Assembly (NCBI GenBank): GCA_002373875.1 | Contig: DFKQ01000101.1 | Span: forward strand, 1 to 34,343 | Direction: 5' to 3' | DNA length: 34,343 nt | Source: Lachnospiraceae bacterium UBA3641 | GTDB lineage: Bacteria > Bacillota > Clostridia > Lachnospirales > Lachnospiraceae | Shown: piece by piece, positions 23,984 to 32,254 of the stretch | Position numbering within the stretch: the stretch's first letter is position 1 | How the letters are laid out: each line of letters opens with the position of its first letter | Program-made: the position numbers and the translations under genes | Notes under the pieces: model-generated | What the model saw: the letters and a program-made list of their open reading frames with translations, nothing else | The model's database searches: none | What the model was told of the DNA's origin: nothing

Positions 23984-25585
23984 TTATCTATCCCATTTAT
24001 CACACAGGGAATTGATCTGGTCGGCGAACTTGGCAAGATCCTTATTGGCACCGCCTTCATTATGCTGAATAACGGTAAGCAGCCTCTGTCCTGCAGCAAG
24101 CAGCCTCTCGAATACGGAAGATATTGTCCTCTTCTTCTTTGGAACGATCCTGATCCCTTCCGCTTCACGGACAAGCTCATCCGCCGCAAGATCATAACAG
24201 GCTCCCGAATAAGGTGCATAGGTGTCAAAAGAATATTCATCCTTCAGATACTGTGCAAACTCATCGCATACCTGATCCTGCCCGTGTACTATAAACACCT
24301 TCATAGGGTCATTCTTAAAGCCTCTCATCCAGGCTGTAAGCCCTGCCTTATCCGCATGTCCGGACATTCCCTTAAGCTGGACGATCTCAGCCCTGATTTC
24401 AACAGTCTCGCCAAATAGCCTGACTTCTTTTGAACCGTCTACAATGCTCCTGCCCAGCGTTCCTACAGCCTGATAGCCGACGAAGAGTATAGTACACTCG
24501 GGCCGCCACAGATTATGCTTAAGATGGTGTCTTATACGTCCGGCCTCACACATGCCCGAAGCCGATAGGATAACCTTGGGCTTATCATCGAAATTTATTG
24601 CCTTGGATTCATCAGAAGTAATGGACAGGTTAAGCCCGGGAAAGGTTATGGGATTGACCCCCTTATTTACCAGCTCCAACGCCTCATCATCGAAGCATTC
24701 ATATATATTCTTGTTAAAGACCCCTGTTGCCTCAACGGCGAGGGGACTGTCCATATAAACCTCAAAATTCTCATGTCCTTCCACTAACCCCTCTTCCTTG
24801 ATCTGTCTGAGGAAATAGAGCATCTCCTGAGTACGTCCGACAGCAAATGAGGGTATCACAACATTACCGCCCCTGTCAAATGTTCTCTTAAGGATTGCGG
24901 CAAGCTCTCCCACATAATCAAGCTTACTCCTTTCGTGAAGCCTGTCGCCATAAGTTGACTCTATAACTACATAATCGGCCTCATCAATGGTTTCCGGATC
25001 CTTGATAAGAGGCTGAGCATAATTACCCACATCCCCCGAAAAAACAATCTTCCTTGTAACACCATCCTCGGTCAGCCATACCTCTATGGCTGCCGACCCC
25101 AGCAAATGTCCGACATCGGTAAACCTTATCCTGATATTGTCGCTTACCCTGATCATAGTTCCGTATTTACAGGGAACAAGGCACTTTATGGCCCCATCTG
25201 CATCCTGCATATTATAAAGGGGAACATATTCTTCAACATCCTTGCTCCGCTTGGCCTTTCTGTTGCGCCATTCCGCTTCAAACATCTGGATGTGGGCGGA
25301 ATCCCTAAGCATTATGGAGCACAGATCGCAGGTCGCGTCGGTTGCATATATCTGCCCTCTGAACCCCCTGGCATAGAGAAGCGGCAGCAGACCCGAATGA
25401 TCAATGTGTGCATGTGTAAGGAAAACATGATCGATCATGGCTGCGTCCACCGGAAGGGGAACATTTTCATAAATATTCACTCCCTGTTCCATACCGTAAT
25501 CAACCATCATGTACTTACCATTTGCCTCCAGAAAATGGCAGCTTCCGGTAACCTCATGATCCGCACCTACAAAAGTAAGCTTCAT
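23984..25585 (-). CDS. Beta-CASP metallo-beta-lactamase-fold RNA/nucleic acid hydrolase
   Basis: A 533-residue protein of the CPSF73/RNase J-like superfamily. The metal site is THAHIDHSG (His58, His60, Asp62, His63); GHLLGSAAIEV gives the next His and FSGDVGN the bridging Asp. The beta-CASP insert follows with VVIESTYGDRLHE and PSFAVGRTQEML. The C-terminal RMMBL region has ASGMCEAGRIRHHLKHN and MSGHADKAGLTAWM. Such enzymes cut or trim RNA; the exact substrate of this branch is unknown. It lies 40 nt after the amidase and 28 nt before thyA in one minus-strand run. Confidence 0.9.
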   Translation of the reverse strand: MKLTFVGADHEVTGSCHFLEANGKYMMVDYGMEQGVNIYENVPLPVDAAMIDHVFLTHAHIDHSGLLPLLYARGFRGQIYATDATCDLCSIMLRDSAHIQMFEAEWRNRKAKRSKDVEEYVPLYNMQDADGAIKCLVPCKYGTMIRVSDNIRIRFTDVGHLLGSAAIEVWLTEDGVTRKIVFSGDVGNYAQPLIKDPETIDEADYVVIESTYGDRLHERSKLDYVGELAAILKRTFDRGGNVVIPSFAVGRTQEMLYFLRQIKEEGLVEGHENFEVYMDSPLAVEATGVFNKNIYECFDDEALELVNKGVNPITFPGLNLSITSDESKAINFDDKPKVILSASGMCEAGRIRHHLKHNLWRPECTILFVGYQAVGTLGRSIVDGSKEVRLFGETVEIRAEIVQLKGMSGHADKAGLTAWMRGFKNDPMKVFIVHGQDQVCDEFAQYLKDEYSFDTYAPYSGACYDLAADELVREAEGIRIVPKKKRTISSVFERLLAAGQRLLTVIQHNEGGANKDLAKFADQINSLCDKWDR

Positions 25586-25625
25586 ATCCCTTCCTCCTAT
25601 TTACCTGAATCCCCTAAACAACATG

Positions 25626-27011
25626 TCAATATCGGTCCCAGTCATTAGCATCATAGTTCTTAAGAAACTTTGTTATCTTCTTCCTGTGCCTTACGATTAT
25701 CAGACATATGAGCACAACGAAAAGAATGATCGCTATCAGTATTTCCGTGTAGAGTTCTTTTTTATCCTTCGCCTCCCTGCTCTTTTCCGATTCTCCGCCA
25801 TTACCGACAAAGAAGAAAAAATCGCCGAGAGCATTTCTCTCTTCTTCCTTCTGCCTCTCTATTTCCTTCTCCAGCTCCCGCCTTTTTGCCTCTTCTTCCT
25901 TCTGCTTAGCCCTCTGCCGCGCGGCTTCAGCTTCTTCTTCAAGCTTCTTTGCTCTTTCTTCAAGCGTTGTCTTGAAGTCTATCTCATGAGTCTCACTGTC
26001 GCTATAAAGCTCATAAGTATTGTAGACTCTTGCAGTGATCTTGCCCTTGTATCCGGGAGGTATATCTATTGTTCCCCGCATCTTCTCGCTTCCCTCATCC
26101 CAAAGGATAAGATCACCGTAATCCGATGATGCGACCTCATCCGGGGCTCCCAGGGCAACACCGTAATACATCAGCCTTCCGTCCGGTTCCCCGGCTCCTA
26201 TTTCGTAAGTCAGTTCATTATTGTCGAAATCGGATTCCAGTATCTCAAAGGTAACATCCACAGGATCGGATGTATCCGGTTCAACCCTTCCGTCAGGCTC
26301 TCCCACATGAACTGTAGGGATCACTTCGTCAAGTACAGTGTCCTTACTGAGACCGTAGTAGTTCGCAATACCCGCGGCATCAAGCCTCCCCATACGTTCC
26401 CAGTCGCCTTCCGTTCCCAGACGTTCATAATCTATATGATTATCCAGATATCCGTGTTCTATGATGATGACCGGCAGTCCTGCCGACCTTCCCAGCCTTA
26501 TGACACCGTAATAATCATCACCCTTCTTACCTATGCGGGTCTTTATCCCCTTACTGTTAAGGCCATCCCCCACCCATTGCTCCATTATACACTGGGCAAG
26601 GGCATTACCGGTCATATAGCAGTCTCCGAATGCGGAAGTGAATATCTCGGATCCGTAAAAAATGTGTGTCTCGGATGCATTGTAGTGACAGCTTATCATA
26701 ACATCCGCTCCGACAGAAACCGCGTAATCAACGCGCTCTTCAAGGGACAGCTTACTGTCATCCGTTCTGGTAAGGTAAACTTCCACATTATTATACTTCA
26801 CAAGTTCATCCCTGAGAGCCAGAGCGGTCGTAAGGTTTACATCCTTTTCATACAGTTCATCCTTGTAGATCGCACCGAAAGCGGAGGAGTCATCATCATA
26901 TCCTCCATGTCCGGGATCGATCACGACAACCACATTCTGAGCCGCATATACTTCTTTTACACCAAGAATAATAAACAGTCCTGCCAGAATTATCAGAAAA
27001 TATTTTCTCAT
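25626..27011 (-). CDS. Cell-wall N-acetylmuramoyl-L-alanine amidase with membrane anchor
   Basis: A 461-residue exported Amidase_3 protein. A signal or anchor sequence covers residues 1-24 (YFLIILAGLFIILGVKEVYA). The zinc amidase domain (about 26-215) shows IDPGHGGYDD (His35), MISCHYNAS and IIIEHGYLDN. A beta-rich linker follows, then a Glu/Lys/Arg coiled coil (about 345-395), and a C-terminal membrane segment (about 419-440). It should cleave the lactyl-alanine bond of peptidoglycan from the membrane. No clear ribosome site precedes the ATG. It diverges from the GGDEF-EAL gene. Confidence 0.88.
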   Translation of the reverse strand: MRKYFLIILAGLFIILGVKEVYAAQNVVVVIDPGHGGYDDDSSAFGAIYKDELYEKDVNLTTALALRDELVKYNNVEVYLTRTDDSKLSLEERVDYAVSVGADVMISCHYNASETHIFYGSEIFTSAFGDCYMTGNALAQCIMEQWVGDGLNSKGIKTRIGKKGDDYYGVIRLGRSAGLPVIIIEHGYLDNHIDYERLGTEGDWERMGRLDAAGIANYYGLSKDTVLDEVIPTVHVGEPDGRVEPDTSDPVDVTFEILESDFDNNELTYEIGAGEPDGRLMYYGVALGAPDEVASSDYGDLILWDEGSEKMRGTIDIPPGYKGKITARVYNTYELYSDSETHEIDFKTTLEERAKKLEEEAEAARQRAKQKEEEAKRRELEKEIERQKEEERNALGDFFFFVGNGGESEKSREAKDKKELYTEILIAIILFVVLICLIIVRHRKKITKFLKNYDANDWDRY

Positions 27012-27068
27012 AAAATCATTTTATCATTTCGGCCGCAAAAAATAAAGTCCGGTATCCCCTTGCAGAAG

Positions 27069-27097
27069 TTGACCTTTAGCCTGTAAAAAACTATAAT
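27069..27097 (+). promoter_or_regulatory. Promoter of the GGDEF-EAL gene
   Basis: TTGACC (27069-27074), 17 bp, TATAAT (27092-27097). Transcription should start near 27104, so the translation start must be further down (ATG 27137). Confidence 0.7.
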
Positions 27098-27136
27098 GGA
27101 ATAATGATTATGATGGAGCAGACAAGGAGAACCGAT

Positions 27137-28873
27137 ATGAATGCTAATGCCCCCGGATTTGGCGGAAAATCCAGCAACATGAATGACACGATCAATACAC
27201 TCTCGGTAAGAAAGGCTGCTCCCAAGGGGTATTTTTTCTTTCTTATAATCCTGTACCTTATAACCACCTTTTTCATCACAAGGGTTGCAAGAAGCGGCAG
27301 GATCATTCTGATCGCGGGAGTACCTGCCCCGGTTTCTTCTTTCGCCGGTGTGTTCTCATCAATCTGTAATATCTCCGCGATCCTGCTCGCTGTTTTTTAT
27401 AAAAAACCGGGGATGATAGCCTCCCTCGTCCTGGTCCTCATGCAATTCCCGATGATCATAATAAACATAATAGTCCGACACAATTTTATCAATCTCGGGG
27501 GGATTTTTTCCAACCTTCTGACTGTCGTTGCGGTTATTATCATCTATGTCAACAACCTTCAGATCGATAAATTCCAGAAGGGCATCCGCGCACAGGCCGT
27601 AACCGACAGGCTCACCGGGCTGCCCAACAGGTTTGCATGCTCGGAACTCATGAACCAGCTTGCCGAAGATAAAACAAGATTCGCTTTTGTATCCATCGAC
27701 CTTAACAATTTCCAAAACATAAACGACACTATGGGGCATGCGACCGGGAATGATGTCCTGTGTGAGATCGCATCCAGGTGGAGGGCTGCTGCAGACAGCC
27801 GGGCTACCGGAACACTCGATTTTGTCACAAGACAGGGCGGCGATGAGTTCTCGCTTATTATCCGCGATTATAAGAACAATGACGATATAATGAAGACTAT
27901 CCGCTACTACTCATCTATTTTGGAGAGCAGGATCACCATCAGGGATTATGACTTCTATATGACCGCAAGCTTCGGCTACGCCGAATTCCCTATTGATACG
28001 GTAAATCCCGATTCACTCTTCTCCTATGCCGATGCAGCCATGTATCAGGTAAAGACAGACAACTCAAGCAACCACATTCTGCGTTTTACACCCGATCTTT
28101 TAAGGGAAGAGCACTCTCTTGAAACCGAAAGTAAGATAAGAAATGCTTTGGATAACGATCATGTTTTTATCAACCTTCAGCCTCAATATGATATCAACCA
28201 CAAGCTTAGAGGTTTCGAAGCTCTTGCGCGGATGCGTGATATGCAGGGCAACCTGATCAGTCCCGCCGAATTCATACCTGCTGCCGAGAATTCGGGACAG
28301 ATCGATAAGGTGGACTCAAGGGTTTTCAAAAAGGCTGCCGAGTATTTCGGTGATCTTATAAGCCGGACAGGTACCGGTATAATACTGAGTGTCAATGTTT
28401 CCGTAAGACATCTTATGAAGAACGATTATGTAAATGAAGTCAGGAGTATCCTGAAGGCATACGGAATACCGGCAAGGCAGCTGGAACTTGAGATCACGGA
28501 ATCCATCATGCTTGACTCTGCCGGCAAAGCCCTGCAGAATCTTAATGAGCTCAAGAAACTTGGAATAAGGGTGGCAATAGATGATTTCGGAACCGGTTAC
28601 TCATCATTAAGCTACTTAAATAAGATTCCCTGTGATATCCTCAAGATTGACAAGTCTTTTATTGATGCAATGAATTCAAGTGAGTCTTCAAGGCAATATG
28701 TCGCTGCCATCATTTCGATCGGTCACATAATGAACCTTGAAGTTATATCCGAGGGTGTTGAAACCGAAGATCAGCTCGAAACATTAAAGACAACAGGATG
28801 TGATTATATACAGGGATATATATGGGGACGCCCCATGCTGCCCGAGGAGGCCGATAAGCTGGTGGTGGCTTAA
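27137..28873 (+). CDS. Membrane GGDEF-EAL protein (c-di-GMP turnover)
   Basis: A 578-residue protein: about four to five membrane segments in the first 145 residues, a GGDEF domain (about 155-310) and an EAL domain (about 330-578). The cyclase site RQGGDEF is intact. The phosphodiesterase side keeps FEALARM, ELEITESIML, DDFGTGYSSLSYL, SEGVETEDQ and QGYIWGRP, so both activities are possible. No RxxD inhibitory site precedes GGDEF. I use ATG 27137 (AAGGAG at 7 nt) because earlier ATGs coincide with the predicted transcript start. Alone on the plus strand. Confidence 0.93.
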   Translation: MNANAPGFGGKSSNMNDTINTLSVRKAAPKGYFFFLIILYLITTFFITRVARSGRIILIAGVPAPVSSFAGVFSSICNISAILLAVFYKKPGMIASLVLVLMQFPMIIINIIVRHNFINLGGIFSNLLTVVAVIIIYVNNLQIDKFQKGIRAQAVTDRLTGLPNRFACSELMNQLAEDKTRFAFVSIDLNNFQNINDTMGHATGNDVLCEIASRWRAAADSRATGTLDFVTRQGGDEFSLIIRDYKNNDDIMKTIRYYSSILESRITIRDYDFYMTASFGYAEFPIDTVNPDSLFSYADAAMYQVKTDNSSNHILRFTPDLLREEHSLETESKIRNALDNDHVFINLQPQYDINHKLRGFEALARMRDMQGNLISPAEFIPAAENSGQIDKVDSRVFKKAAEYFGDLISRTGTGIILSVNVSVRHLMKNDYVNEVRSILKAYGIPARQLELEITESIMLDSAGKALQNLNELKKLGIRVAIDDFGTGYSSLSYLNKIPCDILKIDKSFIDAMNSSESSRQYVAAIISIGHIMNLEVISEGVETEDQLETLKTTGCDYIQGYIWGRPMLPEEADKLVVA

Positions 28874-28911
28874 GACCGGAGCTTTTCATTGAAAACAAGA
28901 CATTTTCTGCG

Positions 28912-29265
28912 CATAATACAAGAGCGGATGCCGACCTTATTTCGTCTGCATCCGCTTTCACCGTGTTTCTTCAGTTCCCAATGGACTGCACCTTCCTTTT
29001 CTGCTTCAAACACCTTCCCGGGGTCAAATGATTTATGTTAATTTTTAAGTGCACTTGCACTCGATCAATTATCTGACTCCCTATTCAATTGTATCGACAT
29101 TAGTTCGGTACCCGGACCCTCTGTGTGCACTTCCCTTCTCAACGCACTTTTGCTTTACATTGCCTGTCCTGTTCTAATACCGTGTCTTAAGACCCTCAAC
29201 CTCTGTCATGACACCCGTTCCGCGAATTTGAAACTTATGTTTAATGTCATCTTCTTCTCTTTACA
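28912..29265 (-). ncRNA. Candidate structured non-coding RNA, about 350 nt, family unknown
   Basis: No protein gene lies in 28874-29415, yet a perfect consensus promoter (29272-29300) fires into it on the minus strand and a hairpin lies 300 bp on. Several complementary pairs fit nested helices (window positions): 29245-29250 with 29208-29213; 29125-29132 with 29047-29054 (8 bp); inside that, 29087-29096 with 29062-29070 (9 bp, one bulge); 29008-29013 with 28963-28968; inside that, 28985-28988 with 28972-28975. A terminator stem of 9 bp ends it. I could not match tmRNA, RNase P, SRP RNA or 6S from remembered landmarks. Expression is not shown. Confidence 0.5.
28923..28956. terminator. Hairpin ending the GGDEF-EAL transcript and the candidate RNA
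   Basis: AGCGGATGC (28923-28931) pairs with GCATCCGCT (28948-28956), with an inner GAC/GTC extension. The plus side is followed by TTTC, the minus side by CTTGTATTAT. Neither U-tract is perfect; it probably works in both directions. Confidence 0.6.
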
Positions 29266-29271
29266 TTTTAG

Positions 29272-29300
29272 ATTATAGTATGGTCCGGAAGATTTGTCAA
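29272..29300 (-). promoter_or_regulatory. Perfect consensus promoter of the candidate RNA
   Basis: Minus strand TTGACA (29295-29300), 17 bp, TATAAT (29272-29277). The bases just upstream are A/T-tract rich (about 29301-29345), like an UP element of stable-RNA promoters. No ribosome site plus coding frame follows it. Confidence 0.75.
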
Positions 29301-29415
29301 CACTTTTTGCCAAAAATGTGACATTTTTTTCATTTTTTTTGGAATATATTTGTATTATTAGTTTATATATTCACAATACCCGAAATTGTTTATACATTTC
29401 AAACATTATTCTTGA

Positions 29416-29880
29416 TCATTTCGTATATGTTCCGATTATCGTCCTGGCCTTATCAGGATCATCACTTACAGACAGGACAGCCGTATTTCCCGACCTGACA
29501 ATGACTGCGGCATTCAATTTCTCAAGCTCAGTCGGAACATAATCCGTATAAGCTTCCTTCTGTTCTTCTACACGGGTGTTGATTGCAGCTTCTATCTTAT
29601 CAGCCCCTTCCCCGGAACCGCACTTTATAACAGCTATCTCCTCAGCTGTGGCTCCGCTGCTCTCATAAAACACAGCCTCTGTTATGTCCGCATCGGAAAA
29701 GCTGTAAAACATCTTCGCCGTTTCAAGATCTATCGGCGTCAGCTCATCCTTATAAGTGATCTGTGAGTGAAGCGCCTCCGAAAGACCGTTTACGTCAACA
29801 TCCTTACCGGAGCTGCCGCAGCCCGTTGCCGCAATACCGAGCAAAATAACCATTCCCGCTGTTAATAATCTCTTTTTCAT
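29416..29880 (-). CDS. DUF4358-like lipoprotein
   Basis: A 154-residue secreted lipoprotein. ATG 29880 is chosen: AGAGGAG stands before it and a lipoprotein signal follows, ending IAATGCGSSG with the lipobox Cys at about 21. The rest is a small alpha/beta domain (ITYKDELTPIDLETAKMFYS, NAAVIVRSGNTAVLSVSDD) that I associate with DUF4358, function unknown, common in Lachnospiraceae. It lies 29 nt after the SGNH hydrolase gene and probably shares its transcript, so it may act on the same surface polymer. Confidence 0.8.
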   Translation of the reverse strand: MKKRLLTAGMVILLGIAATGCGSSGKDVDVNGLSEALHSQITYKDELTPIDLETAKMFYSFSDADITEAVFYESSGATAEEIAVIKCGSGEGADKIEAAINTRVEEQKEAYTDYVPTELEKLNAAVIVRSGNTAVLSVSDDPDKARTIIGTYTK

Positions 29881-29909
29881 AATATATCTCCTCTGTATAT
29901 TTTTGTAAT

Positions 29910-30953
29910 CTACTCTACCGCATGCGTCAAAAGGAACTGCTTCCACACATCCATATACTGAGCCTTAAGATGTATGCCATCAGCCGCCATTTCGGCAGGA
30001 AGTGCTCCATCCGGGCCTGCAAGAACCGAACCGACATCAAGATAATAACAACCCTGTTCCGCGGCGATCTTCTTAAGCTGGTCGTTTCTCTTCTCAACAT
30101 TAGTGTTATTATGGACATTATCTGATCCTGACTTGGCAGCTGTTACAGGCAGGAGCCCGTGAACATACACTATTGCACGGGGCTCATTCTGACGGAGCTT
30201 ATCAATAAGCTCTATATATTTACTCTCAAATACATTGTCATTGCCACCCATTTCATTGAGTCCCACCTTGATATATATCTTGGTAAAGGTGTCGTATGGC
30301 AGGGCATCCAGGATCGGAACCTTACCGGCATCCGTGTTAACAACCTTCATCGTTTCATATTTATAGAGCTGGAAGCCGGTCGCCGCATAGAAGGTGCCCG
30401 GAAGTCCCGAATACATACCAAAGCCCTGAAGTCTTGAATCTCCGATAAAGAGAGCATCATCGAAATAGCTCACATCCACGGTCCTGTATTCAAGAGGATA
30501 GTTAACATTGGGATCGACATATTCATTAATACCCGAGGCAGCACTGAGTGTTGCATCCGTCTCACCGGAAACCTCATTCACCACTGCAAGAGCTTCTCCT
30601 GTTTTGTTATCGTCCTGATCATTACCGGTCCCGGCATCTGCAGCCTCAGACGCTTCGTCCTCCGCACGCTGAGCTTCTTCAATCGCCCTGGCCTCTGCGG
30701 CAGCCTTGGCCTCTTCTTCGAGTCTTAACTTCTCCTCCCTTACCCTGGCTTCAACATAGGTTCCGTTAATCACTGCAGACAGATCCTCAGATGTCTTACC
30801 CATACTCCACATGGCGATCATCATACCTGACATGACCGCAAGGAAAACGGAACAAATAATGACAATTCCCACCGCCGACCCCCTTATAATACGGCGTTTC
30901 TTCATAAGGGCTTCATTTTCACTTGTATTTGACGGTATATTGTTATAATCCAT
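29910..30953 (-). CDS. Membrane-anchored SGNH/GDSL-type hydrolase
   Basis: A 347-residue protein with one N-terminal membrane segment (about 25-48), an Ala/Glu-rich coiled coil (about 65-105), a low-complexity linker, and an extracellular SGNH domain (about 150-347). Catalytic blocks: FIGDSRLQGFG (Ser173), VGLNEMGG, and DGIHLKA (Asp325, His328). SGNH proteins near MBOAT genes usually add or remove acetyl groups on polysaccharides. Ribosome site AAGG at 8 nt. A 106-bp gap with small hairpins but no clear promoter separates it from the DHHW gene. Confidence 0.85.
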   Translation of the reverse strand: MDYNNIPSNTSENEALMKKRRIIRGSAVGIVIICSVFLAVMSGMMIAMWSMGKTSEDLSAVINGTYVEARVREEKLRLEEEAKAAAEARAIEEAQRAEDEASEAADAGTGNDQDDNKTGEALAVVNEVSGETDATLSAASGINEYVDPNVNYPLEYRTVDVSYFDDALFIGDSRLQGFGMYSGLPGTFYAATGFQLYKYETMKVVNTDAGKVPILDALPYDTFTKIYIKVGLNEMGGNDNVFESKYIELIDKLRQNEPRAIVYVHGLLPVTAAKSGSDNVHNNTNVEKRNDQLKKIAAEQGCYYLDVGSVLAGPDGALPAEMAADGIHLKAQYMDVWKQFLLTHAVE

Positions 30954-31059
30954 GATCTTACCTTATAAGCTTGTGTAAAGATGATGAAACCGGTAAACCG
31001 GCATATATTTCCACCGCAAGCGCTACCCCACGGGGCAATTAATATGATAAATCCTTTTT

Positions 31060-32229
31060 TTAACTTGTCAATCTGTAAAAATGATTATCTTCATTATAAT
31101 GCATAAAATTATATATAAGAAGGATATCGGCATCCGGATGTTCCTTAAGGAGTCCGCTCACAGGATCGGGATAGTACCTTAAGTCTACAACGATCAGCCT
31201 GTCATAATCATATGTAAGATAGGGAATAAGGCAGTTGGCATAGGAATCCTTGAATACAACCAGCTCCTTCCTCCTTGGCGTTTTGCCATATATACCGCCT
31301 TTGTTCCCGGCCGCATCTGTAATATCATCCGCACTGTCAACAAGGCTCAAGCCCTCATTTCCATACATGAACATGGCATACTTATCGTAAGTATCCAGCT
31401 TGGCCGTATCATAGATGGAATCATGCACTTGTGCTCCTGCCCGGTATCCTTTAACGGCTATATCATAATATGTAAGGATATCGGGCTTAATTCCTGCTCC
31501 CCTGTATTTTGAATAAAAGGTCCCAAAGAAACCGTCCGCTTCCTTCTTAATGCTTTCAAGGCTTCCTATATCAACAGGTTCAAGCCCCATTTCATCACAC
31601 AGGCGAAGATAACCGTAGTATGCTCCAAAGGTGGTCCAATGGTGGTCGGTCCGGTAGTAGATATACTCATCCTTATGGGCCTTCAGCCCATCATACATAT
31701 TTATAGTATGGACGTTTTTCATTCCCGACAGCTTATCGTATAAATCGGATATCCTCTCCTCCTCCGATATATTGGGGAAAGCCTTCGGAAGCTTATCTGT
31801 CATTATCTCAAAGGAATTGGGGATTATGCAGATATTTACCTCCCTGTCCGTGTCTTTAACGAACCTTACGATAGCTGCTTCATTCCTGTCAAGCTGGGAA
31901 TTTGTTCTGATAAGCTTCTCAAACAGATAGCCGTCACGGCCGCGTATTATACCGTTATTCTCGTTCTTAAGCTGAGCCTGCTCCGCAAGGGCCTTGAGCC
32001 TTATAAGGCCATCCCGCGCAGGGAGCTGTTCCTTTACATAGAGCTCGAAGGCTTCCATAAAGGAGCCGTCCGCAAGACCAGACAGGGTCATCCCCGGCCG
32101 GCCCGCAAGATAGCGGTTCTCACTTTCCGAAAAGACGGATTCGCTTCTGAACACGTATGCTACGCAGATTGCAAGGATGAGTGCGCTGATGATCAATGTG
32201 AATTTATATTGAAGTAATTGTCTTATCAT
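31060..32229 (-). CDS. DHHW-motif protein (AlgJ/AlgX-like acetylation partner)
   Basis: A 389-residue protein with an N-terminal membrane segment (about 8-28) and an extracellular domain. The diagnostic motif YRTDHHWTTFGAYYGYL puts Asp195-His196-His197-Trp198 in place of an SGNH catalytic pair. The C-terminus (VVFKDSYANCLIPYL) holds the matching Ser block. Such proteins act with MBOAT O-acyltransferases, passing acetyl groups to the polymer outside the cell. The MBOAT gene lies 25 nt upstream, confirming the pair. Confidence 0.88.
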   Translation of the reverse strand: MIRQLLQYKFTLIISALILAICVAYVFRSESVFSESENRYLAGRPGMTLSGLADGSFMEAFELYVKEQLPARDGLIRLKALAEQAQLKNENNGIIRGRDGYLFEKLIRTNSQLDRNEAAIVRFVKDTDREVNICIIPNSFEIMTDKLPKAFPNISEEERISDLYDKLSGMKNVHTINMYDGLKAHKDEYIYYRTDHHWTTFGAYYGYLRLCDEMGLEPVDIGSLESIKKEADGFFGTFYSKYRGAGIKPDILTYYDIAVKGYRAGAQVHDSIYDTAKLDTYDKYAMFMYGNEGLSLVDSADDITDAAGNKGGIYGKTPRRKELVVFKDSYANCLIPYLTYDYDRLIVVDLRYYPDPVSGLLKEHPDADILLIYNFMHYNEDNHFYRLTS

Positions 32230-32254
32230 GGCAGTTCGCCTCTCTCCTCATGTT

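Noticed and set aside
28912..29265. tmRNA, RNase P RNA, SRP RNA or group II intron
   Set aside because: The remembered landmarks are missing: no tmRNA tag frame or CCA end, no GAGGAAAGTCC, no GTCCGGAAGGAAGCAGC, no domain V-like element. A covariance search would be the proper test.
29315..29332. AAAAATGTGACATTTTT hairpin followed by T-run as a plus-strand terminator
   Set aside because: No plus-strand gene ends nearby; it is A/T-only pairing and more likely part of the A-tract upstream of the RNA promoter. It might weakly end the DUF4358 transcript.
29294..29542. 82-residue plus-strand open frame
   Set aside because: Starts in the A/T-rich promoter region and runs antisense to the lipoprotein gene; no ribosome site.
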